Source: Streptomyces sp. NP160
Lineage (GTDB): Bacteria; Actinomycetota; Actinomycetes; Actinomycetales; Quadrisphaeraceae
Direction: 5' to 3'
Assembly: GCF_006335115.1 (NCBI RefSeq)
Contig: NZ_VDMJ01000029.1
Span: 32,882-96,881 of the forward strand
DNA length: 64,000 nucleotides
The notes under the pieces are model-generated. The model was not told where the DNA came from. It saw nothing but the letters and a program-made list of their open reading frames with translations, and did no database searches. The translations under genes were made by a program, and so were the position numbers. Of the stretch, positions 53,957-61,419 are shown piece by piece. The number at the start of each line of letters is the position of its first letter. The stretch's first letter is position 1.

Positions 53957-54654
53957 CGGCTGCCCCCTCGGGTCGGGCGGCGGCCGCAGCGCACTGCGCT
54001 CGGCACCGCTGCCAGGGTGGGGACGGCGAGGGCGCTCGCGGTGAGCAGCGCGACGAGCGGGCGTCGCTGCTGCAGCGCCGCTGCGGTGAGCACGACGACG
54101 ACGGCCCGGGCCGCCGTCCACGCCAGCGCCAGGTCGCGGCTGCGCTCAGGGGTCTGGCCGCGCTCGGCCCAGAGCCGGAGCCTGTCGAAGCTCCACGCCG
54201 TCGCCCAGCCGACCAGCGGGCGGGTCAGCCAGGGGTCGAGCGCCGCGCCGAGACGGCCCCAGCCGGGGCGGTAGTCGTAGCCGGTGGTGAAGCGCGTGCG
54301 CCCGTCAGGCTGCGGGGCGTAGCGCCAGAAGCCGGCGCCGCTGGCCAGCGGCGAGAGGCGGTCGGCGGAGGAGCCGCCGGCGGTGAAGCGGATGGCCGAG
54401 GTGCCGGCGCCGTCGTCGCCGCGACGCTCCGCGGTGCTCGTGCCGGTGCCGCGAACCGTCAGCAGCGGGAGACGGGGGTGTGGCAGGGCGAGGGCGTACG
54501 TGAAGCGCTGGTGGCCGTCGTCGTCCTGACCGGCGGGGGTGATGGAGCTGAAGCGCAGGTCCCAGCGGGGGTGGTGGTCGGTGTCCTGCGTGAGGTGCCA
54601 GAGGCGGGCGGGCGGGCCGGTCACCGTGGTGGTCACCCATACCTGGCGTCCCAT
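53953..54654 (-). CDS. SRPBCC (START/Bet v1-fold) protein with membrane tail
   Basis: A 233-residue protein. The N-terminal 145 residues resemble SRPBCC ligand-binding domains (VTTTVTGPPARLWHLTQDTDHHPRWDLRFSSITP; FWRYAPQPDGRTRFTTGYDYRPGWG). The C-terminus has one or two hydrophobic segments (AVVVVLTAAALQ; LVALLTASALAVPTLAAV). ATG 54654 is 7 nt after TAGGGT (54662-54667), a leaderless layout. It could act with DUF4166 on a lipid, but this is inference. Confidence 0.7.
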   Translation of the reverse strand: MGRQVWVTTTVTGPPARLWHLTQDTDHHPRWDLRFSSITPAGQDDDGHQRFTYALALPHPRLPLLTVRGTGTSTAERRGDDGAGTSAIRFTAGGSSADRLSPLASGAGFWRYAPQPDGRTRFTTGYDYRPGWGRLGAALDPWLTRPLVGWATAWSFDRLRLWAERGQTPERSRDLALAWTAARAVVVVLTAAALQQRRPLVALLTASALAVPTLAAVPSAVRCGRRPTRGGSR

Positions 54655-54702
54655 GGGCGCGACCCTAGTGACGGGCGGGGTCGTGGAGTGCCAGGCTCGA
54701 TC

Positions 54703-54774
54703 ATGACCTCGCCGTCGTTCTTCCCCGAGTTCACGCCCGTCGAGGAGACCTACGACGAGGAGCCGCCCTTCTAG
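54703..54774 (+). CDS. 23-codon acidic peptide ending at an amber codon
   Basis: ATG 54703, with CAGGCT 5 nt upstream, encodes MTSPSFFPEFTPVEETYDEE plus PPF and stops at TAG 54772-54774. The following gene continues in the same frame from the next codon. The acidic, aromatic peptide looks like the natural N-terminus of that gene, not an independent protein. Confidence 0.5.
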   Translation: MTSPSFFPEFTPVEETYDEEPPF

Positions 54775-55329
54775 GTGGCTGACTGGTACGGACCTCCTCA
54801 CGGCGTCCGGCCCGGTGTGGCGGACCTCGGGGTGGAGATCGGGCGGTCTGACTCGACCGTGGTGAGCCTCCAGGGCGCCGAGGCCTACCGGTCGGGTGTG
54901 GTGCTCGACCTGGCCGTGCACGTGCGGGAGCGGGGCCGTGAGGCGCAGCGGCGGGTGTTCGCCGCGCTGGACCTGCACCACGGGCGGGGGCAGCTCGACC
55001 TGTGCCTCGGCGCCGGGGGCCTGCGCTGGGGTGTCGAGATGGCGGACGGCAGCCGGGTCACCACCCTCGACGAGGACTCGTGGAACGAGCTGCCCGAGGA
55101 CGCCGATCCCTCGGAGTGGAACCCCTCGCACCCGGTGCTGGGCGGCGTCGGACGGCCGGACGGCGGGTACGGCTGCTGGCGGCGGGGGATCTGGCTGTGG
55201 CCGCTGCCGCCGCTCCCGTCGATGCGGGTGGTGTGCGCGTGGCCGGACCGGGGGATCGCCGAGACGTCGGTGGAGGTGTCGACGGCGGCGCTGCACGAGG
55301 CGGCGGCTCGCGCGCGCCCGGTGTGGTGA
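54775..55329 (+). CDS. Actinobacterial hypothetical protein, N-terminus cut off by in-frame TAG
   Basis: A 184-residue protein starting at GTG directly after the amber codon. It has DWYGPPHGVRPGVADLGVEIGRSD, then beta strands, a VTTLDEDSW motif and YGCWRRGIWLWPLPPLPSMRVV near the end. I recall a family of actinobacterial proteins of unknown function with a WLWPLPP motif, in which an acidic N-terminal leader continues straight into the xGPPxxVxPGV segment. The TAG therefore probably interrupts one ancestral gene. Reinitiation at the adjacent GTG could still make the domain. Confidence 0.6.
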   Translation: MADWYGPPHGVRPGVADLGVEIGRSDSTVVSLQGAEAYRSGVVLDLAVHVRERGREAQRRVFAALDLHHGRGQLDLCLGAGGLRWGVEMADGSRVTTLDEDSWNELPEDADPSEWNPSHPVLGGVGRPDGGYGCWRRGIWLWPLPPLPSMRVVCAWPDRGIAETSVEVSTAALHEAAARARPVW

Positions 55330-55336
55330 CCCGCTG

Positions 55337-55831
55337 ATGGGGCGGGTCAACGTGCTCGTGGAGGGCGTCTCGTGCGCTGGCAAGACGTCGGTGGCGGAGG
55401 AGCTCGAGCGGCGGGGGCACCACGTCGTCCACGGCGACCGGGAGCTGGCCTACCGCGGCGACCCGGTGACGGGGGCGCCGGTGGAGGCCGGCGGGCACGC
55501 GCACCACCTGTGGCGGGTGGACCGGGTCCAGGAGCTGGTCGCTGACCGGTCGGCTCCCGTGACGTTCTTCTGCGGCGGCTCGCGCAACTGGCCGGCGTTC
55601 GTCGACCTCTTCGACGCGGTGGTGGTGCTGCAGCTCGACCGCGCGACGCTCGAGCGGCGCTTGGCGCTGCGGCCGGCGGGGGAGTGGGGCTCGGCTCCCG
55701 ACGAGCGCGAGCAGGTGCTCCGCCTGCACGCCACGCGCGAGGACCTCCCACCCGGCGTGGCGCTCGACGCGACAGCGCCGTTGGACGCGGTGGTCTGCGA
55801 GGTGCTCGCGGTGGCCGAGCGGCTGCTGTGA
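55337..55831 (+). CDS. P-loop small-molecule kinase-like protein
   Basis: A 164-residue AAA/kinase-fold protein. Walker A is GVSCAGKTS; HGDRELAYRGDP follows, as in nucleoside or shikimate-type kinases; DLFDAVVVLQLDRATLERRLALRPAG is a lid-like helix with Arg residues. The substrate is unknown. ATG 55337 starts 7 nt after the preceding stop. Confidence 0.75.
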   Translation: MGRVNVLVEGVSCAGKTSVAEELERRGHHVVHGDRELAYRGDPVTGAPVEAGGHAHHLWRVDRVQELVADRSAPVTFFCGGSRNWPAFVDLFDAVVVLQLDRATLERRLALRPAGEWGSAPDEREQVLRLHATREDLPPGVALDATAPLDAVVCEVLAVAERLL

Positions 55832-55915
55832 CGGTGGACGTGCGCGAGCCGGCTCGAGGCGCTGAGCGGGCTGCCGAGGGGCGCTCCCGCCCGCTGGACG
55901 GGACGACAGCACCGG

Positions 55916-56122
55916 TCAGGAGGGGCTGAGGACGGCGCCCGGCAGCACGAGGTCGAGGACCCGCTGCAGCCGGCGCTCGTGCGGTGACTGCAGCGGCGGC
56001 ACCAGCAGCGTCGTGATGCCGAGGTCGACGGCCGCGCCGTCGTGGGAGGCGCGGTCGCCGACCACGAGCACGTCCTCCGCGGGCAGGTCCCGCCTCCTGG
56101 TGGTCGGTGTCCCGTCCAGCAT
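55916..56122 (-). pseudogene. HAD-family phosphatase remnant (C-terminal part)
   Basis: The frame reads DVLVVGDRASHDGAAVDLGITTLLVPPLQSPHERRLQRVLDLV, the motif IV and C-terminus of HAD hydrolases. The N-terminal DxD nucleophile motif and the core are absent. The fragment begins inside the inverted repeat at 56111-56183, so the rest of the gene appears lost there. Confidence 0.65.
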
Positions 56123-56183
56123 GCAGAAGTCGGCTCGGAGGGGTCCGGGGGCCGCGTCACGGGACTTCTGCCTGCTGGGCGGG
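56111..56183. repeat. Inverted repeat at the broken end of the HAD gene
   Basis: CCCGTCCAGCATGCAGAAGT plus C (56111-56131) pairs with 56163-56183 (two mismatches) around a 31-nt loop. The AGAAGTCGG word recalls the dispersed family at 9.2 and 60.4 kb. Confidence 0.65.
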
Positions 56184-56269
56184 ACGCTGCCCTCCGCCGG
56201 CGGCAGGTGGCGCCCGAGCGGCGCGCCGACGGGCGCTCGGGGGACGCCCCCGCCGTCGTCCCCGGCGCC

Positions 56270-56275
56270 TACAGT
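56270..56275 (+). promoter_or_regulatory. Candidate -10 of dnaE1
   Basis: TACAGT lies 50 nt before ATG 56326. Together with the GGAGGTC ribosome site (56311-56317) it suggests a normal leader of about 45 nt. No SOS box is present, unlike dnaE2. Confidence 0.45.
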
Positions 56276-56325
56276 GGGGCCTCTTCCCCCGCCTGCTCCG
56301 CCTGCTCCACGGAGGTCCTCGACCC

Positions 56326-59300
56326 ATGCCCGCCGGTGACTCGTTCGTCCACCTGCACAACCACACCGAGTACTCGATGCTCGACGGGGCCGCCAGGATC
56401 GACGAGCTGTTCGCCACCGCGGCCGAGATGGGCATGCCGGCCCTGGCGACCACCGACCACGGCTACATCTTCGGGGCCTACGAGTTCTGGAAGGCCGGCC
56501 GCAAGCACGGCGTGAACCCCGTGATCGGCCTGGAGGCGTACCTCACCCCGGGCACCGCCCGCGGCGACAAGACCCGCGTGAAGTGGGGAGACCCGAGCGC
56601 CGGCCGCGACGACGTCTCCGGCTCCGGCGCCTACACCCACATGACCATGTGGGCGCAGGACACCGCCGGCATGCACAACCTCTTCCGCATGGCGAGCCTG
56701 GCCAGCCTGGAGGGGCACTACTTCAAGCCCCGCATGGACCGCGAGCTGCTCAACACCTACGGCAAGGGGATCATCGCGACGACGGGCTGCCCGTCCGGCG
56801 AGGTCCAGACCCGCCTGCGCCTGGGCCAGTACGACCAGGCCGTGGCCGCCGCCGCGGAGTTCCGCGACATCTTCGGCGCCGAGAACTTCTACTGCGAGGT
56901 CATGGACCACGGGCTCGAGATCGAGACCCGCATCCAGAAGGACCTCATCCGCCTCGCCAAGGACCTCGGCATCCCGCTGGTCGCCACCAACGACCTGCAC
57001 TACACGCGCCCGGAGCACTCCGAGGGCCACGCGGCGCTGCTGTGCGTGCAGTCGGGCTCCACGCTGGCGGACCCGAACCGCTTCAAGTTCGACGCCGACG
57101 AGTTCTACCTCAAGAGCCCCGCCGAGATGCGCCAGCTGTGGCGCGAGCTGCCGGAGGCCTGCGACAACACCCTCGCCATCGCGGAGCGCTGCTCGGTGGA
57201 GTTCACCGAGGGCGTCGGCACGTACATGCCGCGCTACCCGGTGCCGGAGGGGGAGAGCGAGGACTCCTGGTTCGTCAAGGAGGTCGAGCGCGGCCTGCTC
57301 ATGCGGTTCAAGGGCGACGTGCCCGACGAGAGCCGCCGCGTGGCCGAGTACGAGATCGGCGTCATCACCAAGATGGGCTTCTCGGGGTACTTCCTCGTCG
57401 TCGCCGACTTCATCCGGTGGGCCAAGCGCCACGGCATCCGCGTGGGCCCCGGCCGCGGCTCCGGCGCGGGGTCGATCGCCGCGTACGCCCTGGAGATCAC
57501 CGACCTCGACCCGCAGCGCCACGGCCTGATCTTCGAGCGGTTCCTCAACCCCGACCGCGTCTCCATGCCCGACTTCGACATCGACTTCGACGAGCGCCGG
57601 CGCGGCGAGGTCATCAAGTACGTGACGGAGAAGTACGGCGAGAGCCGCGTCGCGCAGATCGTCACCTACGGCACCATCAAGGCCAAGCAGGCCGTCAAGG
57701 ACGCCTCCCGCGTGCTCGGCTACCCGTTCGCCATGGGCGACCGGATCACCAAGGCGATGCCCGCCGCGGTGATGGGCAAGGACGTGCCGCTCAACCAGAT
57801 CTTCGAGCCCACCCACAACCGCTACGCGGAGGGCAAGGAGTTCCGCGAGCTGTACGAGGCCGAGGGCGACGTGCAGAAGGTCGTCGAGACGGCCAAGCAG
57901 CTCGAGGGCCTGAAGCGCCAGTGGGGCGTGCACGCCGCCGGCGTCATCATGTCCAGCGAGCCCCTGATCGACCTCATCCCGATCATGCGCCGCGAGCAGG
58001 ACGGCCAGGTCATCACGCAGTTCGACTACCCGAGCTGCGAGTCCCTCGGCCTGATCAAGATGGACTTCCTCGGCCTGCGCAACCTCACGATCATGGACGA
58101 CGCCGTCCGGCTCGTGGAGCGCAACCGCGGCGAGAAGGTGGTGCTCGAGGAGCTCGAGCTCGACGACCCCGAGACCTACGCCCTGCTCCAGCGCGGCGAC
58201 ACCCTCGGCGTCTTCCAGTTCGACGGCGGGCCCATGCGCTCGCTGCTGCGCCTCATGCGCCCCGACAACTTCGAGGACATCTCGGCCGTCGGCGCCCTGT
58301 ACCGCCCGGGCCCCATGGGCGCCGGCTCGCACACCAACTACGCCCTGCGCAAGAACGGCCAGCAGGAGATCACGCCGCTGCACCCCGAGCTGGCCGAGCC
58401 GCTCGCGGAGGTGCTGGGCACCACCTACGGCCTGATCGTCTACCAGGAGCAGGTGATGTCCATCGCGCAGACCGTGGCGGGCTTCAGCCTCGGTCAGGCG
58501 GACCTGCTGCGGCGGGCGATGGGCAAGAAGAAGAAGTCCGAGCTGGACAAGCAGTACGAGAAGTTCTCCGGCGGCATGCACGAGCGCGGCTTCTCCGAGG
58601 CCGCGGTCAAGGCCCTGTGGGACGTGCTGCTGCCGTTCTCCGACTACGCGTTCAACAAGGCCCACTCCGCGGCGTACGGCGTCGTCTCCTACTGGACCGC
58701 CTACCTCAAGGCGCACTACCCGGCCGAGTACATGGCCGCGGTGCTCACCTCCGTGCGCGACGACAAGGACAAGTCCGCGCTCTACCTCAACGAGTGCCGC
58801 CGCATGGGCGTCACCGTCCTCCCGCCCGACGTCAACGAGTCGATCGCCACCTACGCCGCGGTCGGTCCCGACATCCGCTTCGGCCTGGCGGCCATCCGCA
58901 ACGTCGGCGAGAACGTGGTCGACGCCATCGAGAAGGCCCGCGAGGAGAAGGGCGCCTTCACGAGCTTCGGCGACTTCCTCGCGAAGGTCCCCGCCGTGGT
59001 CTGCAACAAGCGCACGGTGGAGTCGCTCATCAAGGCCGGCGCCTTCGACTCCCTCGGCGCCAAGCGGCGCGCCCTGCTGTCCGTCCACGAGGACGCCGTC
59101 GACTCCGTGGTCGGCCTCAAGCGCCAGGAGGAGAAGGGCCAGTACGACCTGTTCGGCGGCCTCATGGGCGACGACGACGACGCGGACGGGGTCGGCCAGG
59201 GCTCGGCCCTGTCCGTCGCGGTGCCCGACCTGCCCGAGTGGGACAAGAAGGAGCTGCTGGCGCGCGAGCGCGAGATGCTCGGCCTGTACGTCTCCGACCA

Positions 59301-59874
59301 CCCGCTCTTCGGGCTCGAGCACGTGCTGAGCTCGGCCGCGGACTGCTCGGTCGCCACGCTGCTCACCGACGAGTCCCGCCAGGACGGCTCGATGGTGACC
59401 ATCGCCGGGCTCATCACGGGCCTGCAGCGCAAGATGACCAAGCAGGGCAAGCAGTGGGCCATCGCCACCGTCGAGGACCTCGGCGGTGCGGTGGAGGTGC
59501 TGTTCTTCCCCAGCAGCTACGAGCAGTTCGCGCACCTGCTGGCGCCGGACGCGGTCGTCGTCGTCAAGGGTCGCCTGTCGCGACGTGACGACGTGCCGTC
59601 GCTGCACGCGCAGGACCTGTCGGTGCCCGACACCTCCGTGGCCGCCGACGGTCCGGTGGTCATCACGCTGCCCGAGCAGCGGTGCACCGAGCCCGTCGCC
59701 GACCGGCTCCGCGGGGTGCTGCAGGACCACCGCGGCCAGACGCTGGTGCACCTCAAGCTGCTCACCACCGACAAGCAGGTGCTGGTCTGCCTCGACGACG
59801 CGCTGCGGGTGACCCCCTCGCCGTCGCTGTTCGGGGACCTCAAGGCGCTGCTGGGGCCCAGCTGCCTCGTGTGA
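56326..59874 (+). CDS. dnaE1: Replicative DNA polymerase III alpha subunit DnaE1
   Basis: An 1182-residue C-family replicase. PHP domain VHLHNHTEYSMLDGAARIDELF with TTDHG; catalytic aspartates in MPDFDIDFDERRRGE (D416, D418) and LIKMDFLGLRN (D580); fingers YAFNKAHSAAYGVVSYWTAYLKAHYPAEYMAA; HhH and OB domain (MVTIAGLITGLQRKMTKQGKQWAIATVEDLGGAVEVLFFP); clamp-binding QYDLFGG. The length matches actinobacterial DnaE1. ATG 56326 is 8 nt after GGAGGTC. It overlaps the next gene by GTGA. Confidence 0.97.
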   Translation: MPAGDSFVHLHNHTEYSMLDGAARIDELFATAAEMGMPALATTDHGYIFGAYEFWKAGRKHGVNPVIGLEAYLTPGTARGDKTRVKWGDPSAGRDDVSGSGAYTHMTMWAQDTAGMHNLFRMASLASLEGHYFKPRMDRELLNTYGKGIIATTGCPSGEVQTRLRLGQYDQAVAAAAEFRDIFGAENFYCEVMDHGLEIETRIQKDLIRLAKDLGIPLVATNDLHYTRPEHSEGHAALLCVQSGSTLADPNRFKFDADEFYLKSPAEMRQLWRELPEACDNTLAIAERCSVEFTEGVGTYMPRYPVPEGESEDSWFVKEVERGLLMRFKGDVPDESRRVAEYEIGVITKMGFSGYFLVVADFIRWAKRHGIRVGPGRGSGAGSIAAYALEITDLDPQRHGLIFERFLNPDRVSMPDFDIDFDERRRGEVIKYVTEKYGESRVAQIVTYGTIKAKQAVKDASRVLGYPFAMGDRITKAMPAAVMGKDVPLNQIFEPTHNRYAEGKEFRELYEAEGDVQKVVETAKQLEGLKRQWGVHAAGVIMSSEPLIDLIPIMRREQDGQVITQFDYPSCESLGLIKMDFLGLRNLTIMDDAVRLVERNRGEKVVLEELELDDPETYALLQRGDTLGVFQFDGGPMRSLLRLMRPDNFEDISAVGALYRPGPMGAGSHTNYALRKNGQQEITPLHPELAEPLAEVLGTTYGLIVYQEQVMSIAQTVAGFSLGQADLLRRAMGKKKKSELDKQYEKFSGGMHERGFSEAAVKALWDVLLPFSDYAFNKAHSAAYGVVSYWTAYLKAHYPAEYMAAVLTSVRDDKDKSALYLNECRRMGVTVLPPDVNESIATYAAVGPDIRFGLAAIRNVGENVVDAIEKAREEKGAFTSFGDFLAKVPAVVCNKRTVESLIKAGAFDSLGAKRRALLSVHEDAVDSVVGLKRQEEKGQYDLFGGLMGDDDDADGVGQGSALSVAVPDLPEWDKKELLAREREMLGLYVSDHPLFGLEHVLSSAADCSVATLLTDESRQDGSMVTIAGLITGLQRKMTKQGKQWAIATVEDLGGAVEVLFFPSSYEQFAHLLAPDAVVVVKGRLSRRDDVPSLHAQDLSVPDTSVAADGPVVITLPEQRCTEPVADRLRGVLQDHRGQTLVHLKLLTTDKQVLVCLDDALRVTPSPSLFGDLKALLGPSCLV

Positions 59875-60461
59875 CGCCCCGGCTGCCGGGACGGGCGCGC
59901 GCGCTGGTCCCGGTGCTGGGGCCGGTGCTGCTCGGTGCGGTCGTCGGGGTGGTGTGGTGGCTGGTCGCCCCGACCGGCCCGGTGGTGCTGCTGCAGGGCG
60001 GGTCCGTGCTGGGCGCCGCCGACCCCGAGCTCACCGCGTCCCAGGACGGCTGGCTCGTCGTGCTGGGCGCAGCAGCCGGGCTGGTGTGCGGTGTGGCCGC
60101 CGCGGCCCGGCCGGGGGACGCGCCCGTGCGGCGGAGCCTGCTCGTGGTGGCCGGCTGCCTCTTCGGCGCGGTGGTCGCCTCACAGGTCGGGGCCTGGCTG
60201 GGGCCGGCGTCGGTGGCCGACCAGGTGGCCGGCGGGGCCGACCCGGCGCGCGGCCTCGTGAGCCCGCTGCGCGCGCACAGCGCCGGAGTGCTGCTGGCCT
60301 GGCCGGCGCTGGCGGCGCTGGTGATGACGATGGGCCACCTGTCCGCCGCCTGGAGCGGCGCTCGCACCCCGCGTGACGCTGACGACGACGCCGCCCTCGC
60401 CGACGCCGACGACCTCGCCACCCCCGCCCCCTCCCCCCTCCGCGACGATCAAGGAAGCTAG
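59871..60461 (+). CDS. Four-helix membrane protein coupled to dnaE1 (DUF2567-like)
   Basis: A 196-residue protein with about four membrane helices (ALVPVLGPVLLGAVVGVVWWLV; WLVVLGAAAGLVCGVAAAAR; RSLLVVAGCLFGAVVASQVGAWL; AGVLLAWPALAALVMTMGHL) and an acidic tail. It resembles DUF2567-type actinobacterial proteins of unknown function. The last codons (PLRDDQGS and the TAG) are encoded by the left arm of the inverted repeat at 60435-60505. Confidence 0.65.
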   Translation: MTPRLPGRARALVPVLGPVLLGAVVGVVWWLVAPTGPVVLLQGGSVLGAADPELTASQDGWLVVLGAAAGLVCGVAAAARPGDAPVRRSLLVVAGCLFGAVVASQVGAWLGPASVADQVAGGADPARGLVSPLRAHSAGVLLAWPALAALVMTMGHLSAAWSGARTPRDADDDAALADADDLATPAPSPLRDDQGS

Positions 60462-60505
60462 GCGCGCTCGGGTGTGCCCGACTTCCTTGATCGTCGCGGG
60501 AGGGG
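60435..60505. repeat. Long inverted repeat forming the 3' end of a gene
   Basis: The 23-nt left arm ending CGCGACGATCAAGGAAG (60435-60457) pairs with 60482-60505 (one bulged base) around a 24-nt loop. A 23-nt sequence identical to the reverse complement of the left arm recurs at 61378-61400. Rest of the gap 60506-60674: nothing further seen. Confidence 0.8.
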
Positions 60506-60674
60506 GAGCGGGTGGTCACGGCACAGGGGGGCAGGACCACCCGGCCGCGCGGGCCACCTGTCTCCACGAGCTCACCGATCTCCGAGCCTCGCTGGTGCTG
60601 TCCGCTGGCGATTCCCACGCCGCCGCCCGCTGAGGCGGCTGCCACCCCCAGGCCGGAGACCACGGCCGGTGGGA

Positions 60675-61262
60675 TCAGCTGACGCCGAAGGACACCGTCC
60701 AGTGGCCGCGCACCTCGGCGTTGACGCCGATGTACGCCCAGCCCACGTGCATGGTCGTGAAGTCGCGGCTCAGCAGCAGCGCGTTGTGGCCGGGAGACTG
60801 CTTCCACCACGCGAGCGCGGCGGTGTTCGAACCCGCGTACTGGTTCCCCCAGCCGTAGTAGTTGATCTCCCCGATGCGGCCGGTGTAGCCGGAGCAGTAC
60901 TGGGCGCGCTGGGCCGGGCCCATGCCGCGGGAGTCGACGTGGTTCGACGGCGAGAAGCCGCGCTGGGCGGAGTCGAGCGAGGCCCACATGGTCGGTCGCG
61001 CCAGACCGGACGACAGCCGCAGCGCCGGCAGGCCGTTGGCGGCGCGGTAGGCGTTGATGTCGTTGAACATCTTCTGCTCGGCGGTGTCGAGCTGCAGGCC
61101 CAGCTGGTCGGGTCCGGAGCCGTAGCCCAGGTAGGCGCAGTCGCGCGGGGCGGCCGAGGCCGGCGCGACCGCCGCGACGCCGAGGCCCCCGGCGAGCAGC
61201 GCGGCGGCGAGGCCGGTGGTGGCGAAGCGGCGGACGGCGGTGCGAGCGGTGGACGCGGACAT
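60675..61262 (-). CDS. Secreted CAP-domain (SCP/PR1) protein
   Basis: A 195-residue exported protein. The signal peptide runs to about residue 38 (AAALLAGGLGVAAVAPASAA). CAP-domain features are MFNDINAYRAANGLPALRLSSGLARPTMWASLDSAQRGF, SNHVDSRGM, GENI-like IGEINYYGW, and the late WWKQSPGHNALLLSRDFTTMHVGWAYI with His residues of the cavity. Cys residues may form a disulphide (C42, C122). The function of bacterial CAP proteins is mostly unknown. ATG 61262 follows GGAGGAGCC. Confidence 0.85.
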   Translation of the reverse strand: MSASTARTAVRRFATTGLAAALLAGGLGVAAVAPASAAPRDCAYLGYGSGPDQLGLQLDTAEQKMFNDINAYRAANGLPALRLSSGLARPTMWASLDSAQRGFSPSNHVDSRGMGPAQRAQYCSGYTGRIGEINYYGWGNQYAGSNTAALAWWKQSPGHNALLLSRDFTTMHVGWAYIGVNAEVRGHWTVSFGVS

Positions 61263-61341
61263 GGCGGGGCTCCTCCGGGTCTGGTCTTCCTGCGGGCGTT
61301 CGCCCTGGTGAGGAAGAGGAAACCCGGATCCGGAGACGGCC

Positions 61342-61363
61342 GGCAGGGCACGGGTGCCCTGCC
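61342..61363. terminator. 10-bp perfect hairpin upstream of CAP gene
   Basis: GGCAGGGCAC (61342-61351) pairs perfectly with GTGCCCTGCC (61354-61363) around GG, between rlmC (ends 61420) and the CAP gene. On the minus strand it lies downstream of rlmC and fits termination. Confidence 0.6.
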
Positions 61364-61375
61364 TCTCGCGTGACT

Positions 61376-61415
61376 GACTTCCTTGATCGTCGCGGAGGGG
61401 AGGGGAGGGGAGGGG
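61376..61415. repeat. Second copy of repeat arm plus G-quadruplex motif
   Basis: CTTCCTTGATCGTCGCGG + AGGGG (61378-61400) matches the 60.4-kb repeat arm over 23 nt. It runs into four GGGG blocks separated by single A (61397-61415), a textbook G4 motif on the plus strand, 5 nt beyond the rlmC stop. Confidence 0.8.
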
Positions 61416-61419
61416 ACGG

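Noticed and set aside
60506..60674. Minus-strand frame with a hydrophobic stretch downstream of the CAP gene
   Set aside because: No start codon or ribosome site in a sensible place, and the frame runs through the inverted repeat.
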